A DNA stretch of 64,000 nucleotides from Mariannaea sp. PMI_226. Its lineage: Eukaryota > Ascomycota > Sordariomycetes > Hypocreales > Nectriaceae. Made by a program: the position numbers and the translations under genes. The DNA is taken from the NCBI GenBank assembly GCA_024336345.1, contig JANFOG010000001.1:3968001-4032000 (forward strand), written 5' to 3'. The notes under the pieces are model-generated. The model was given only the letters and a program-made list of their open reading frames with translations, searched no databases and had not been told where the DNA came from. Shown piece by piece: positions 37,342 to 50,100 of the stretch; the first letter of the stretch is position 1; every line of letters starts with the position of its first letter.

Positions 37342-40300
37342 TCAGTATGCGCCATTGGTCATTTCATTCAGAATATCCCTCGTAATCAGCTTTCCCTTTA
37401 GTAACGCCCGTTCGCCTATGGTCACCCTCTTCGGGGAAGGCTTGCGATTCTCCTTTCCTGGCGGCCCCAGAGAGGCCTTTCTACTTACAGTGGTGTTCTT
37501 TGGTGATTTGGGTTTTTGTGTTGGTCCTGTGGCAGTGACTTGAGTGCCCAGTTCTTCAAAGTGATGACTCTCAAGAGCATCAAACGGCATGTTGTAAATC
37601 CAGTCCCGATCCTCCATCAACGAAATGAATTTGCTCAGCATGTTCTCATTGCCGCTATTCTTCAGTGTGCTCCTGCTTCCAACCACGAGCAACTTCGTCT
37701 TTGCACGCGTGAAGGCGACGTTGATGCGTCGCCAATCCTTTAAAAGTTCGCCGATATTGCAAGCTTCATTGCTTCGCACCAGGGACAGGACAATAACCTC
37801 CTTATCCCGCCCCTGAAATCGATCGGTTGTGTGCATCTCCACACCTGAAAAACACTTCAGTCTTTCTTTCAACAAAAAGAGCTGAGCCCGGTAGTGCGTC
37901 ATGACACCAACTTCGGAAGCTGGAACTCCAATGGTAAGGAGCGAATCGACAAGCTGTGAGACGATGCGAACTTCGGCAGAATTAACAATTCGCTTGCCGT
38001 GCGCCTCCTCACGAACAGGCGGCTGAATGGTGTCCGTGTTGACGAAGCGCACGCGGGCTTCACTGTCAAGCAAATCATAAAGCCAGCACCGTTTTGGCGC
38101 AGGGCCCATACAAAATGAGCGAGGGCTGGCTGCCTGAAATAATGTTGCAGCATCGTAGTGTCGTTGCTTGAGAGCATCCATCCTTGGTATTTCAAGCTTC
38201 CTTTTGCGCAGTTCCTCAGTGCCACATCGCAGCTTGCCATCATAAATTAGCGTGTTGCTCAAAGTCATAATATCCTCGCACATGCGGTATTGATGCTCTA
38301 GGTTTACAACCGACTGAGGATGAGTATCCGATAGTAGCTTGAACAAGCTTACATCGAGGCCTCCCTCTCGTGCTTCTTCATTTTTCACCACCGGCGGCAG
38401 CTGATTATGATCACCAACGAGAACAAATGTTCTAGCCATTCTGATGGGGCCAGCACAGATTGGCAACGTAATCTGTGAAGCCTCATCTACAATGCAATAA
38501 TCGAATGACCGCTCGTGGAAGATGGGATGGCTTATGCCAAGACAAGTTGTAGCAACAATCGGCGTTCCGTGCCATGCGTTCTTGATCTCATCAAAGGATT
38601 TCATCGGATGGCCAGCAAGAATGGCAAAATCTTGAACTTCTGGGTGAACTTTTGCAGGGGCTCCTAGACGAAGAATTGGGGTCTTATCGTACTTCAGCTT
38701 GAGGAGAATATTGTCGACCGCAGTATGAGTGTGGGATGTTAGCAGTACACTCTTGCCTTGTGACGTTAAGGCCCGAATGATGTGCGCAATTGTGGTAGTC
38801 TTGCCTGTTCCTGGCATACCAAGGACCAATGCGTAGTCCTCGGCGCTCATCACCTTCTCAATAGCCCTCCGCTGGTCCACATTCAGACTTCCCTGATCCG
38901 AAATGGTGTATTGGGTGGGCGCAGTTTTAAACCTGGGTGTTTTGAGATCCACAACTAGATGACGAATCTTTCGAGCATCAGGCACATGGTCCGCCATCAT
39001 CTGCACCAGGTTGTTTCTGACAGTAGCCATGCCGTTGCTGAACTCATCTTGGTCCAAACGATACCGTATCGGCGGTTCCTTGATTTTGCCACGAGATTCA
39101 TCTTGCGTCGCACCTTCATGAGCGACATCCATGATGCTGGCAAAGACTTGATTATCCACCTCGTCAAAACCTGGTTGTCGAATCCTTGCGTTGTGCAGCC
39201 TGCGGTCCACGGCAACGCTAATTCTCTGCCTTTTCACCGCAGTCACGTATCCAATTGCTAAAGCAAAATGCCCTTCCTCGTCTGAAACGACGATGGGCTC
39301 TCCTACCGACAATTCGGATTCGAGGAACGAGAACCCTGATGGGTGAACTCGCTTGATAAAGGTGTAGTGATATCTATTGATTCTTGGATTGTCGGTGTCA
39401 ACCGATGCAGATCCCTCTTCAATGATGACATCGGAGAAGCAGCGAGACTTTTTTTCTCTCTCGGCACTAGTCATCGTCCACAGCTCTCGCTTGTTTTTCT
39501 GGCTTTCCTTTTCTTCCTTAGTGAGAAGGTTCTCCCACTTGACAAAGAATTCCTTGTGCTCAGGGGTCAGGTGCTTGATCAGTTCGTCGAACTTTTCATT
39601 CATACCGCTTGTTTCCCCACTGCCGTCATCAGCTAATCGATGGTAGATGAAACATGGAGTTTTCGCATAGCATTTGCCACACATATGTTTGTCCTTAAGC
39701 ATAGGGGGCAACTGAACGCTTCTCTCTCGTATGTAGCACGCGAGTTGATTTCGTTGCATTATCATGTGACGTAATTCCTGGCGGATAGCGGGAATGCGTA
39801 TTGTCCTAGAGGTCTCCATGTAATACAAAATGCCATAAGCAATCTCGATATCATATCGATCTGACAATAGGAGCGTGTAGAGCGCGGTTTGTGCCATATG
39901 ATTACTGTTGGCGTGTTTGCCCGTCTTGACTTCGAAGGGGACGGTAAGAGTTCGAATCTGTTTGCCATCTTGCATGGCTACTTCAACAGTTGCGTCAATA
40001 TTTCCTTTCAGTCCGTACATAGGTGACCAAACGTGCTCTTCAACGTCGAGAAGCTTCGTTACTGCCATGTTGGCTTTCTTTCCATTGCGGTCATCAACAA
40101 CGGCGTCATCCTATTGGACAGTTAGGCTAATCTCGACGACACTCACTGTAGTACATACCTGTGGTCTAGGCGATACAAATGCCTTAGCCCAGTAGCTAAT
40201 TTCTGTCATTTTTGACTGTAAATGCTCCCTTGCAGTAGCCAGTCCAACTTTAATCGTGTACAGGTCCTCTACATGCTTCTCCATAATCCGCTCTATCACC

Positions 40301-42322
40301 GAACATAGAAACGGGAGATCCCATTGATTGGCGAGCAAAGCCTCCTGGAAAATTTCATGAAGCATTGTTCCGTACACGAGTGGGGGTGTTGGTTCACTGG
40401 TTGCCTTGACGCGATCCTGAAGCACAGCCCGACGCATACAACCAAAAGAGTCAGCCACAACCGTAGCCGATATGAGCTGGTCTGGGTGCAGAATGAGCAG
40501 ATTTTGGGCATCGTCGATAACACACTGTCCTTTCGCGGTAAAATCTCCAATGACATGAACATAAGAGCCTGCGTGGGCTGGAGTGTCAAACCATGATGCT
40601 CGGAGGTGGATGGTCCTCATATCCTTGGAATTGTCGGTTTGAATGAGAAGTATCTAGGAGTGTTAGTAAAGGACTCCAACGTGCAGGCTGAGATATGCTC
40701 ACCTTCTCGGGACATGAATGTCCATAATGATGAATGTATTCGCCCTCCAGTACATTTGTTATCAAGTATCGCTGGATTGATTTGGCTTTGGTGCTGTTCT
40801 ACCAGGTTACTTAGTCGAAGTTGCCTTGGGATTGGTTTTTTTCACATACGTCTCCGGATGCGAGGTGGTTCTGCTTCACTGCCTGAGTTGCTGCCAGTTC
40901 CACGGCATCAAAATCAAAGTCACCACCAAAGGCGTCACCAAATTCATCGTCAAGATCCTCGGTTCCACCTATTTTAGCCGCATTCCGTGAGCCACGAGGA
41001 GTCAGGGACTTTGCAGGTGGCTGTGAAGTATGCTGTGACTCTACTTTGACGACAAGGTCCTCTGCCTCGTCAAAGATATCATCATCCAAGTCATCAAATT
41101 CATCGGCAATAGCAGGCTTGACATCTTCTTCTCCTTCTTCTCGCAATTCTACTTTTGCGGTACTCCTCTGACCAAGAGGGGTTTCGAGCTGTGTTGCATT
41201 TATGCTGGCTTCCAGCTCTAGCATATCATCATCATTCAATTCGTCAAAATCATCGTCACCGTAATCAGAGGTAGCCTTTGTGGTTGGTTGAGACTTGAGC
41301 GGCTGTGGTGAACCGCTAGCCGTAGGCCCTACCCGTCTCTTTTTCGGAGAGGGTGACTCTGCCATAGAGTCGCTAGCTTCGTCGTCTCTCTGCCCATTGA
41401 TGCTACTAGTCACCGTATCAAGCAGAGCGGTAACCAGTGAAGATTTAGATGCAGCATCCGTGTCCTCCCTGTCCCCGTTGGCACGACCACCTGATGCTGA
41501 TCTCTCCACTTTCCTCCGTTTGGGCCAGCTCAGCCCACAGCTAATGGCTCGCCGCAAGTTCCCTTGGCCGGATTGCCCTGTCGGTCCTTTCGAAGGTCGT
41601 GGAGACGATGACACCATGAGTTGTGCCAGTGTTGGGTTCACAGTTCCGAGAGGTGTGTTTGCGTTCTCCGGTCCTGCAAGAGCATATCGATCCCATAACT
41701 TCAGTGTTGGATCGGCGTGTGGTGATTTGAGCGCCTGAGCGAGCTTTTTGACATTGACTGAAGGCGGGTTTGGGTGGTCAATTACGGGGGACGATATCGG
41801 CGACGAGCTCCTAGCACGCTTTCTGCCTTTCCTAGCTATGATGGGAGAGAGGGCAGAGCCGTAGAGAGCATCCTGCCTGTTGTCCCATAGCAATCGGTCG
41901 TTTGGGGAGATATGAGCCTCGTCTTCGGTGGATTTGGTCGGTTCGAGAAGATCTCGCCAGGTCAGTCGAGTCACTGGTGTGGCGGCGCTATCGTCTGCCG
42001 TTTCTTTTAGTGAAGGTAGACGTTGGCCATCCGCTACGGCGCCTTCCAGTTTCTGATCTTCACCCGAAGTCTCAGTACCGGTTTCGTCAATACGTGGGTG
42101 GTACTGAAATTTGTTTAATTTGCTCTTGGTAGCCTCGGAAACTGGTTGCAAAGTCCTGGCCCTTGGTGTTTGGTATACTGGGTTGCTCTTCGATCGCTGC
42201 CACGGGGACCGGTTCTGTAGTCTGTGGTTAACCTACTACCGTGTGTTTTGTAAACAAGAAAGTGCTAGAGGATTTACCCTTGAAGCGCCAACATAGTCGG
42301 AATATGACTTTTGAAGAGGCAT
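37342..42322 (-). CDS. DNA2: DNA replication ATP-dependent helicase/nuclease Dna2
   Basis: Five exons (42322-42278, 42214-40850, 40798-40703, 40653-40159, 40110-37342) all join in phase 0 and give 1589 residues. Dna2 trims long flaps during Okazaki fragment maturation and resects double-strand breaks. The N-terminal ~460 residues are disordered and acidic. The nuclease core follows the family motif QRYLITNVLEGEY. Its iron-sulfur cysteines are visible: C574 in GCMRRAVLQDR, then CGKCYAKTPC (about 811, 814, 820). Nuclease acidic residues are Asp in KGNIDAT (~706) and the FEVKTGK motif (~728-730). The superfamily 1 helicase has Walker A GMPGTGKTTT (~1098), CIVDEASQ and the C-terminal RINVAFTRAKTK. 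The 15-residue first exon (MPLQKSYSDYVGASR) is a prediction chosen because it splices in frame at GTAAAT...CAG. An ACGCGT motif lies about 120 bp upstream. Confidence 0.95.
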
Positions 42323-42810
42323 GCTATTCAGTAATGACAACCAAGATTTCGAATTTCGCAGTGTTCCTCCATGAGTGCGAGGTTGAGACGAATTGATTGT
42401 TCACTAAAGCACGGGTGACATGAGTTAGGTACAATCAAAATACGCGTTTAATAGGTTGTCTCAGACAGAGCGCGTCGCGACCCGCACTGCTGCAACAACA
42501 CGCCCGTTCCAGAACTTAATGATCGCATGTGCACGTGACTATTATCGATAAAGCTTCCCCCAGGCTCATTCCGGCTTGGTAACGCATCTGGTGGTACCTA
42601 CCTTAGGTCCGTCAATACCTTGGGTCTGTTGGTGACCCGATGTCATCCAGTCATTTGCGTCACTACATCCCACTTCGGTCCCGTTGTCTGATATACTCAG
42701 CGTCTCTTCAACTCGATATTTTCTTTTCCTTTTCCTTCTTATAACATGTTTTATTAAGCTTCCTGCCTTGCTCAATTGAGATATCTCTCTTGTTAGACGC
42801 CCAATCCTCG
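42323..42810. promoter_or_regulatory. Divergent promoter of DNA2 and the Trp-rich-tail protein gene
   Basis: A 488-bp divergent promoter. A perfect MCB hexamer ACGCGT lies at 42442-42447 and an inverted ACGCG core at 42471-42475, about 120 and 150 bp upstream of the DNA2 start. MBF control of S-phase replication genes is established in yeasts; its use here is an inference. The last ~100 bases before 42811 are pyrimidine-rich. Confidence 0.5.
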
Positions 42811-44079
42811 ATGAATTCATCACCCCATAGCGGGGGCTCCGGCCACCCCCAGTCCCCCCAGGCCTACCGGCAAACCATGGAACAATGGCGCCAAACAGCT
42901 CTTGCGCAGCGCGGGCAGTATGAAGATCGTGTCAAAGAGCAGATCAAACGAAGCTTTCAGGAATATACCCCTCCGTGGTATGCGTCATTCATCGGCTTTC
43001 GCCGTGATTGGAACCTGCTCGTCGCAACCTCAAGGGTGTCGGGCTTTGCTTCCACGCTCGGCCGGGATCTTGAGGACTCGGAAACCAAAGCAATAGCCGA
43101 GTATACTCTAGATAATATTCACACCAACGCCGCTTGCAAGTGGTTAACAATTGGCCTAGCTGCCTACATGACCTACCGCGGACGCCATACCTGGCAATTT
43201 CCCTTCTACAAGCCCAAGTTGGGTGGCAAGTTCAACCCGAACGAGGCAACCAGCATCTTCTCCAATAAGAAGATTCGTGGTGCTTACCCTCGCTTCACTT
43301 GGCACACGCTTCGATTCACTGCCTACGCGGCAGTGACAATGCTCATGGTTGAACCTGTCTTTCGTGCCGTCAACTTCATCCGGACCGAGTCGGCTATGGC
43401 CAAGGATCCAAGACTTGAGACATTCATCAAGGAAGCCACTTCCAAGGTCGAAAGGGTCATGGCAGATGGTCCATTAAGCAGAGAATCACGTCACCAAAGG
43501 CAAGCCGGTTCATCTGCTGCCAGTGATGCTCTGCCAGAGTACCAGACCCAAGAAACAGACTATGGCGACCAATCCAAAACTCATTATCAAGAAAACAAAT
43601 TTGAGACTGGGGTCCCGTCACAGGGTTGGGCAAATGTTAGTCCTCCATCATCCACCTCACAGCAGCCTCAATCATCCAACAGTGGCTGGGGTGTCCTCGA
43701 TGAGGATGATGATGCTTCTCCCATCGCGGCTTCTGCCAGAAACCAATCGATGGGAACTGCCTCTGGCGGCTCTGCATGGGATCGTCTGAGGCAACAGTCT
43801 CAATCTGGGAAGAGGCCACAAGACCAGAGTGAGTTCCAGTCTCGAGGTGGCTGGGCTGGTGTTGGACGGGCCAATTCCCAACAACAACAATCTGAGTCTC
43901 AGTCTGGATGGGGCAGTGCCGGTTCATCTAGCCCAGAATGGGGATCCAAGGATAAATACTCGTATAGCAGCGGGGACGGTGATCGTTCTTCAGAAAAGGA
44001 TCAAGCACAGAGGGAGTTCGATGAGATGCTGGAACGAGAGCGAAGCAACAACGAACAGTCACGGCCATGGGGAAGGTAA
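42811..44079 (+). CDS. Uncharacterised fungal membrane protein with Trp-motif low-complexity tail
   Basis: A single exon of 422 residues, started at the first true ATG (42811). I do not recognise a characterised family. Residues ~1-60 are polar with a helical, charged part (WRQTALAQRGQYEDRVKEQIKRSF). Two hydrophobic segments, near residues 110-123 (CKWLTIGLAAYMTY) and 170-195 (RFTAYAAVTMLMVEPVF), could be membrane helices. From ~235 the protein is disordered and rich in Ser, Gln, Asn and Gly, with Trp recurring in short motifs: GWANV, SGWGV, SAWDR, GGWAGV, SGWGSA, PEWGS and a final RPWGR. The ordered N-terminal half probably carries the conserved function. A mitochondrial or ER membrane location is possible but not shown by the sequence. 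Confidence 0.85.
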   Translation: MNSSPHSGGSGHPQSPQAYRQTMEQWRQTALAQRGQYEDRVKEQIKRSFQEYTPPWYASFIGFRRDWNLLVATSRVSGFASTLGRDLEDSETKAIAEYTLDNIHTNAACKWLTIGLAAYMTYRGRHTWQFPFYKPKLGGKFNPNEATSIFSNKKIRGAYPRFTWHTLRFTAYAAVTMLMVEPVFRAVNFIRTESAMAKDPRLETFIKEATSKVERVMADGPLSRESRHQRQAGSSAASDALPEYQTQETDYGDQSKTHYQENKFETGVPSQGWANVSPPSSTSQQPQSSNSGWGVLDEDDDASPIAASARNQSMGTASGGSAWDRLRQQSQSGKRPQDQSEFQSRGGWAGVGRANSQQQQSESQSGWGSAGSSSPEWGSKDKYSYSSGDGDRSSEKDQAQREFDEMLERERSNNEQSRPWGR

Positions 44080-44404
44080 CGAAAGGATAAACACCCAATT
44101 CACAGTCGACAGTTGCTGTCTTTGTGTTGTGGGATATTGGCATTTCGCAGCTCACAATCTACCTGTATAGTAGTAATTAGACTTTATATCAAATGAAGTC
44201 AAATGGCATTCATTAAGTTCAGACGATGAAGACAATAAAGTGACATTTTATGAGCAGTCATGGCAACACGGAGACAAGGTACACACAGGTAGAAGCAATC
44301 GTAGTCAAATAAAAACGCAGCTTCGTCTAAGCTGAGCAAGTTATGATCGCACACTATTTCATCAACGTAGCTGAGTTGCCATACATCAGGTGCTGGCTGT
44401 CAAC
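44080..44404. other. Convergent intergenic region
   Basis: 325 bases between the 3' ends of the Trp-tail protein gene and AIM21. No gene or special structure is seen. Confidence 0.5.
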
Positions 44405-47173
44405 CTATACCGCTTCTTTTGCAACTGCCGCTTCATCTACAACCTCTGTAGATGGTGGACTAGTTTTGGCCGGCTCTGGTTCTGGCTCTGCTTCGATTTT
44501 TTCGGGAACATCGACCTTTTCTTCAATAGGTTTTGACTCTTCAGGTGCAACGGCCTTGGATTCTTCAACAGATTCCTCAACCGGCTCCTGAACAGGTTCC
44601 TCATGCCCCACGTCGACCTTCTCCTTAACAAGCTCCTCAACAGGTGTCTCAATAGGTGCCTCAACAGGTGCTGCAATGGGCGCCTCAACCTTGACCTCGG
44701 TGTCCTTCTCCTCAACCGGTTCTACCTTCTCCTCATCTTGAACAGTCGGCTCAGAAGGCTCCTCACAAGCAGCAACTAAGCTGCCACTGTCAGGGTCAAT
44801 GGACCAAAAGGTCTGAGTTATGGAGAATGACAGGGCTGGGACAGAGCCCTTCGCAGGCTCCGGTGGGGCGGTGCTTGTAGCGGGAGCAGGGCTCTTAGCT
44901 GGGGCGCGGCGTTGTGGTCCACGGGCACGACTCTTCCGAGCGTCGGACAGAGGTGCCTTCTCCTTCTCCTCAGTAAGATCCTCTTGAGGGCTAGGTTCCT
45001 CCTTCTTAGGGGCCTGAGGACCCAACTGCAGACGCTTGTTCAGGTCGCTCATGAAACCGGCCTGCAATGCGGCAATCTTGCTGCCCATAGGTCTATTGGG
45101 TACTGGTGGCTTAGGCCTGGCACCATCAGACTCGCCAGCTGAACTTCTAGCCGGCCTTGCTGGGATTTGAGGCTTAGGCTTATCTGAGATAGGAGGCCTG
45201 GTCTTCACTTCTTCTTCACTCGAGGTTTGTTTAGGCTTTGGTCGTCCGGGAATGGCAGGCTTCTCCGAAAGCTCGGGCTTCTTTGCAGGTCGAGAGGGCA
45301 CATCAGGCTTAGATTCCTCCTGCTGTTCTGAAGAGACAGTCGTCTCATAAAGCTGGCTTTCAGGAACGTCTTCCCAGATGTCTCGACTGGGGAATCGCTG
45401 GGTGGAAACTGGTCTCTTCTTCGCCAGGAATGACTCGGACTCGGGTTGAGACTCAGACCAGATCTGCCTCTCGTGACGCTGATTAGCCTTGACATCCGCA
45501 GGACCCTGAACCTCGCGCTCCGCTAACTCCTCATATCTCTGGGCGAAGATGTGGGCAGGAGTCTTGGGCCTATCCTGGGCACCTGCTGATAATGTCCGAA
45601 TATGCTCATTTACGTCGGGTGTTGACACTTCAGCCATGTAATGTACGCTCTCGGGGGCATCTTCCCAAATATCCTTGCTAGGGAAATAATGTCGAGCTTT
45701 GTTGCCTTCAGCGCGCTTTTCCTCCTCCCTCTTCTTTGCTTCGTTTTCGGAAAAGAGAGGTTCATATTCTTTGACGTCTTCCAAAGGAGTAGACGAGAAC
45801 TCCTGGGAGGGGTTTTCCCTGTAGAGGCTTGTAGGACGACTGGATGGTTGACTTCGGGGCTCCTCCATCTCGCTGGCACTGCCCCGGCGCTCAAGTGGAG
45901 GGTGAACAGCAGGTTGCTGAACATACCGCCTACTGCTCTTGTCTACTTCATCAGCAGCAAGGATGGGAGCGGTATACTCGTGCTCCGCGCCGTTAGCGTC
46001 ATTTTCGATGTCTCCAGGAGAGCGGTATTCAGGGTGCTCAGGGTCATCGACATGAACCGTCCTCTCACCATCAGGACTAGTAATCTCCGACTTAAAGGCC
46101 AGTTCTCCTATTCCGTTACCTCCAGTCGAGGTATGGTGAGGCGAAGAAATACGAGACGTATACTCCTCGCTCGCCTGGAAACCAACCTCTTCAGAGGGTG
46201 TGGCCTGATATTCAGTTGAATTTCCTAAGAATAACATGTCAGACTGTATCCGTGGCCTTGAGCAGCCTTGAGCACAACTGTGTTACTTACCAGCCCGACT
46301 TGGAGTATCTCGAACAAGCTGGTTCAAGTCGTTACTGCTCATTGCATAGTCATTCTGGCGGTCATGCAGGGGAGCTCGGTTCTCTCTGACGTAAACATGA
46401 GGGTTCTTCTCGTAGTACTGCTTGTCAAACTTGTCCTGGGACACAACACCGTGGCCGTGGAGGCCATAACTTCCGGGGGGTCCACCGCGGGAGCTAGTCT
46501 TGCGATGGTGATGCTTGAACTCCTCAGTGCCAGGGGCAGGAGAAGGAGCTTGAACATCACCCAAGTGAGGGTTCATGGGGACTCGCTGCCCAATCTCGGG
46601 GATGCCATGGTTCTCATCCTCATCAGCCTGGCTGTCGCCGCCCGAGATGCTCGTGCCTGGTCCCTTCTTGCTGCCGTCAACCGATGCAGGACGGCCAATG
46701 CCATACGAGGCAGCCTTTTCAGAATCGGTGCGCGTGACGGCCTGGACACGCTGCTTTGCGCTCTGGGCAGGAAGCGAGGGCTTGGGAGCATGAAGCTTGA
46801 GGTCTTCGGCAACAGTGCTGGTCTGTTCTGGCTTCTTTACCTCGTACTCTTCGGTAATGGCGCTGTATTCGCGGCCCTCTTCGCCGAGAGCAGGGATCGT
46901 AACGCTGCCAGGTCGGTCGATTGGGTCATCGGATTCATTGTTGTCGCTGAATCTGAGTGTCTTGGGACTCTTGATTGGAATTCCGGCACTTAGAGGCGAC
47001 GGCGCAAAGCGATCGGGGTTGGGAGATATTGAGCGATTGATAAGACGCTTTGTGGCAGGTCTGGGAGGGACCTTGGGGAGATCGGCGCTTGAGGAGCTAG
47101 AGTCGGCCTTGTCCTGGCTCCGAGAAGGGCGAGGAGGGATACTAGGAGTTTGTTGCATGGCTGTGGCGGTCAT
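44405..47173 (-). CDS. AIM21: Aim21-like actin-assembly regulator (altered inheritance of mitochondria protein 21)
   Basis: Exons 47173-46291 and 46224-44405, with a 66-nt intron, give 900 residues. Yeast Aim21 works with Tda2 at cortical actin patches to limit actin barbed-end assembly, and its loss affects mitochondrial inheritance. The protein is almost wholly disordered and acidic, with many proline-rich SH3-type ligands (IPPRPSRS, VPPRPATKR, IPGRPKPK, IPARPARSS). A conserved-looking motif is repeated: FPSKDIWEDAPESVHY and FPSRDIWEDVPESQLY. The segment MGSKIAALQAGFMSDLNKRLQLGPQAP before the acidic tail is the most folded-looking part. The tail (~700-900) is a run of Glu/Pro/Val repeats (PVEAPIETPVEELV) with strongly biased composition. 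Assignment rests on this overall pattern rather than a catalytic domain. Confidence 0.85.
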
Positions 47174-50100
47174 TATTGTTCATGGGAAGCTCAAGCAGAG
47201 CTCAGGAAGTAGAAAAGGTTGACGAATTGGGTCCGTAGGAGGGGGAGACGGTAGGACGTCGTAGTTTTTGAGCAGGGCGTAGTGGTGACGCTGGGGTAAT
47301 GCAATCTCCTAGACAGACCAAGAACAGGGCGACAGTCAGCACAAGGTTTTAACGATGATTATAGTGGCAGCCAAAAGCGGAATTGATTCTTAAGGACCTG
47401 GGCAGCTCAGAGATAGCAACACAAAAGACGACGACGTAGTCGTAGTCGGGTGGCCGGGGACACAGGAGGGGCGGGACAGGGGAATCACCGCTCAGAAGCT
47501 TCAGCTTGCGAAAGGCAGTACCAACTACGGCGCAGACAATGCAAACGTCAGCGTCAGCGATGGGATTCGTCGCTCCGACTCCTGATGGCTGCAAGCACAC
47601 ACCGCTTATCATCCAAATGTGTGCGATGTGGCTGGTGGTTCACGGCGCTATCAGAGATAGAGATGCCATGTCGCAAGCTGCGCCCGTCGCGCGCCTAACT
47701 CCTTTGCTACTTTGACCTCTCCAAGCTCACCCAGGGCTTCTGCCCACCAAAGATCGCACAAGGTACGGATCAGGGGACGGAACTTACCAATTGCACCGCA
47801 GTGATTAGATACAAAGGTCCCCAAGAGGGTGTTGGCAAGGTTCACTGTGTCATTCACACAGTTCCAGAGGTGATAGAAAGTGATAGAGTTATTGATGATA
47901 AGCTTGGAAGGGCTAATTCAACAAGGTAGCAGACAGATCGACGAAGACGTAAAATCAAAGCGGACAATGAGAAAAGCTATTTGTAGTGGCGGCCCCAATT
48001 CGCACTTTATACCTTGAAAGCTGCTCCAAAAGCACACCGTACATGCTCCGTCTTCCATTACAGCTTTGTTCGTCCAGGTGATACCTCGACGACCTGGTCT
48101 AAGACGAATTGTGTCCCTGTTTCGTTCGTTTGGTTTGTCGTCACTGGCTTGTGAAAACAAGGATCCATCAGGTATCCATTAATAGTGATGGGGCTAGGCG
48201 GTCCGTATGAGTCCGAGGTGATCACGCACTGTAGCCCACAAATTGACTATTTCCAGTAGTTCCTGTACCTCTGTACTTGCTCCAGCATCAGCCACGAGCC
48301 TTCATTACTCAAGATGATAATCAGGCTCTCTCTTTTTCCTTGGGCTTTTTTCTTCTTTCATCATCCACTCCGATGCACAAGGCTTGATCGTACAAATTGG
48401 CCGCTTCTCATGCGCCCTTTTTATCGACGAGTGGGCTGCCCTGAGACTCGCAGTCTGGACAGTCTTCCGTATGAAAAGCTTTCGAGTCTGTCGTGGCGGT
48501 ACCTTCTGCCAAGAAGCCCAGACACAGTGTGCCGCCTCCCCGCATGATGCCACCATTCGAGAAGTCCACACCTCAAGTACCTGCACGGAAACGGCCATGT
48601 GGATGGCTCTCAGTCACCCCTCCCCCTTCTTTATAACTAATACCTCCTCATACAGTACAGGAGAGGTAAGGTACAGGGCGTGTGCGGGCCAGGTTCAGCT
48701 CCAACGTTCTCTGTTTTGAGAGCTGACAGGCTGGGCCTCAAACAAAAGAGAAGCAGAAGGACCTTCAGATATGCACCCTTGCCCGAGCGAACCATCGTGT
48801 GCGTATTCCATTGATTCGCTTTGAATGTCATTCAATCGGACAAAAGGGATCTACGTCAAGGAACAGGAACGGGCTTGTGGTGGTCGTCAATAGGTCGTGA
48901 ATGACATCGTCATGAGGTATCTCAGGTGTTTATCGTATGGGGCCCTCATATCTCATCAACCTGCTCTTCAGGTACCGGGTACGGTGTACCTTTTTCAATT
49001 CACTTTCGCCGGACAGAGTGGGTCTCTTTATCCACTGATCAAAACTGGTGAGCTCGCATACCAACTGAAGTGTAACTTCTCTGTACCAGTTCCCCAAGTT
49101 CCCCCTGGGTCCAGGCGGTGTCGCCGCACCACTGAGAATTCTGGGTAATGGCGCTTACTCGCTTGCATCTTACTGGTCTATTGCGTACATTGATGCATGA
49201 CCCCCCCCCCCAAACCAAGCCACTATACTATGGTAGTACTTCAGGTGCATGCCGTACCTGCAAGTACCTCTCTCGGTACCTCGTTACCCAGAGTTGGGAG
49301 GATGTTGCCCACCGTACATCGAGTACCGACATGTACGAAATACAATCTCGCATAGGCAGGCTGGTAGGTAGTATCTATCCATCACCGACTGATAAGGACA
49401 GCAAGCTATCCACGAATAGTTATCAGATAATAATTCTCATTCCGTAAGAGATGTGCCTTGATAAGTAGAGGACAAGTGAAGACTTGCTGCGGACTCGAGG
49501 AACACACAAGCTACCTACCTGGCGATCCGGCAGCGACCCGGCTAACTAAGATCCAAAGTGCCCCGTAAAGACTCCGGAGTCCACGGGTGCTCATGACTTA
49601 AAAAGATTTTGAAAAACACTGGGGCTACGAGGACAAGAACAGGATACATCCCTAAGTAAGATATCTTCCCTAGCCTATAGGTATACGTACGGTCGGTCTA
49701 TGGCAAGCTACCAGCTTACCAAAAGATGAGCGCCACCTTGACTCCCTCGCCATAACGAAGAAAAATTGATTGGGGCGGTGCCCGGAAGGCAGGATAGGCG
49801 TACTGTACAGAAAGCATAGCAAAGCTACATGTACCTGCAGAAGAAGACCTAATGAGTGCATAATCTGACGAACTTCCTTCTGTTGAATCATAGTTATTGG
49901 CAATTTATTACCGTCAACCGTCAAAGCAAAAATCATGGTGTCACCGTAGAACCACCAGCTACAGAACCACCTATCATAGCTTCGTTTCTCAGTATGTTCG
50001 CGTCTCATAACAACGGCCTTGACTGCTCAAAAATGGCACACCATGACGCCATCCCCAGCCCATCGCCCCCTCCCATTCTCCAACTCGGGCTGGCCACCGG

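Noticed and set aside
39940..39960. GTTCGAATCT sequence resembling a tRNA T-loop
   Set aside because: It lies inside the DNA2 coding region and has no matching acceptor stem or anticodon arm.
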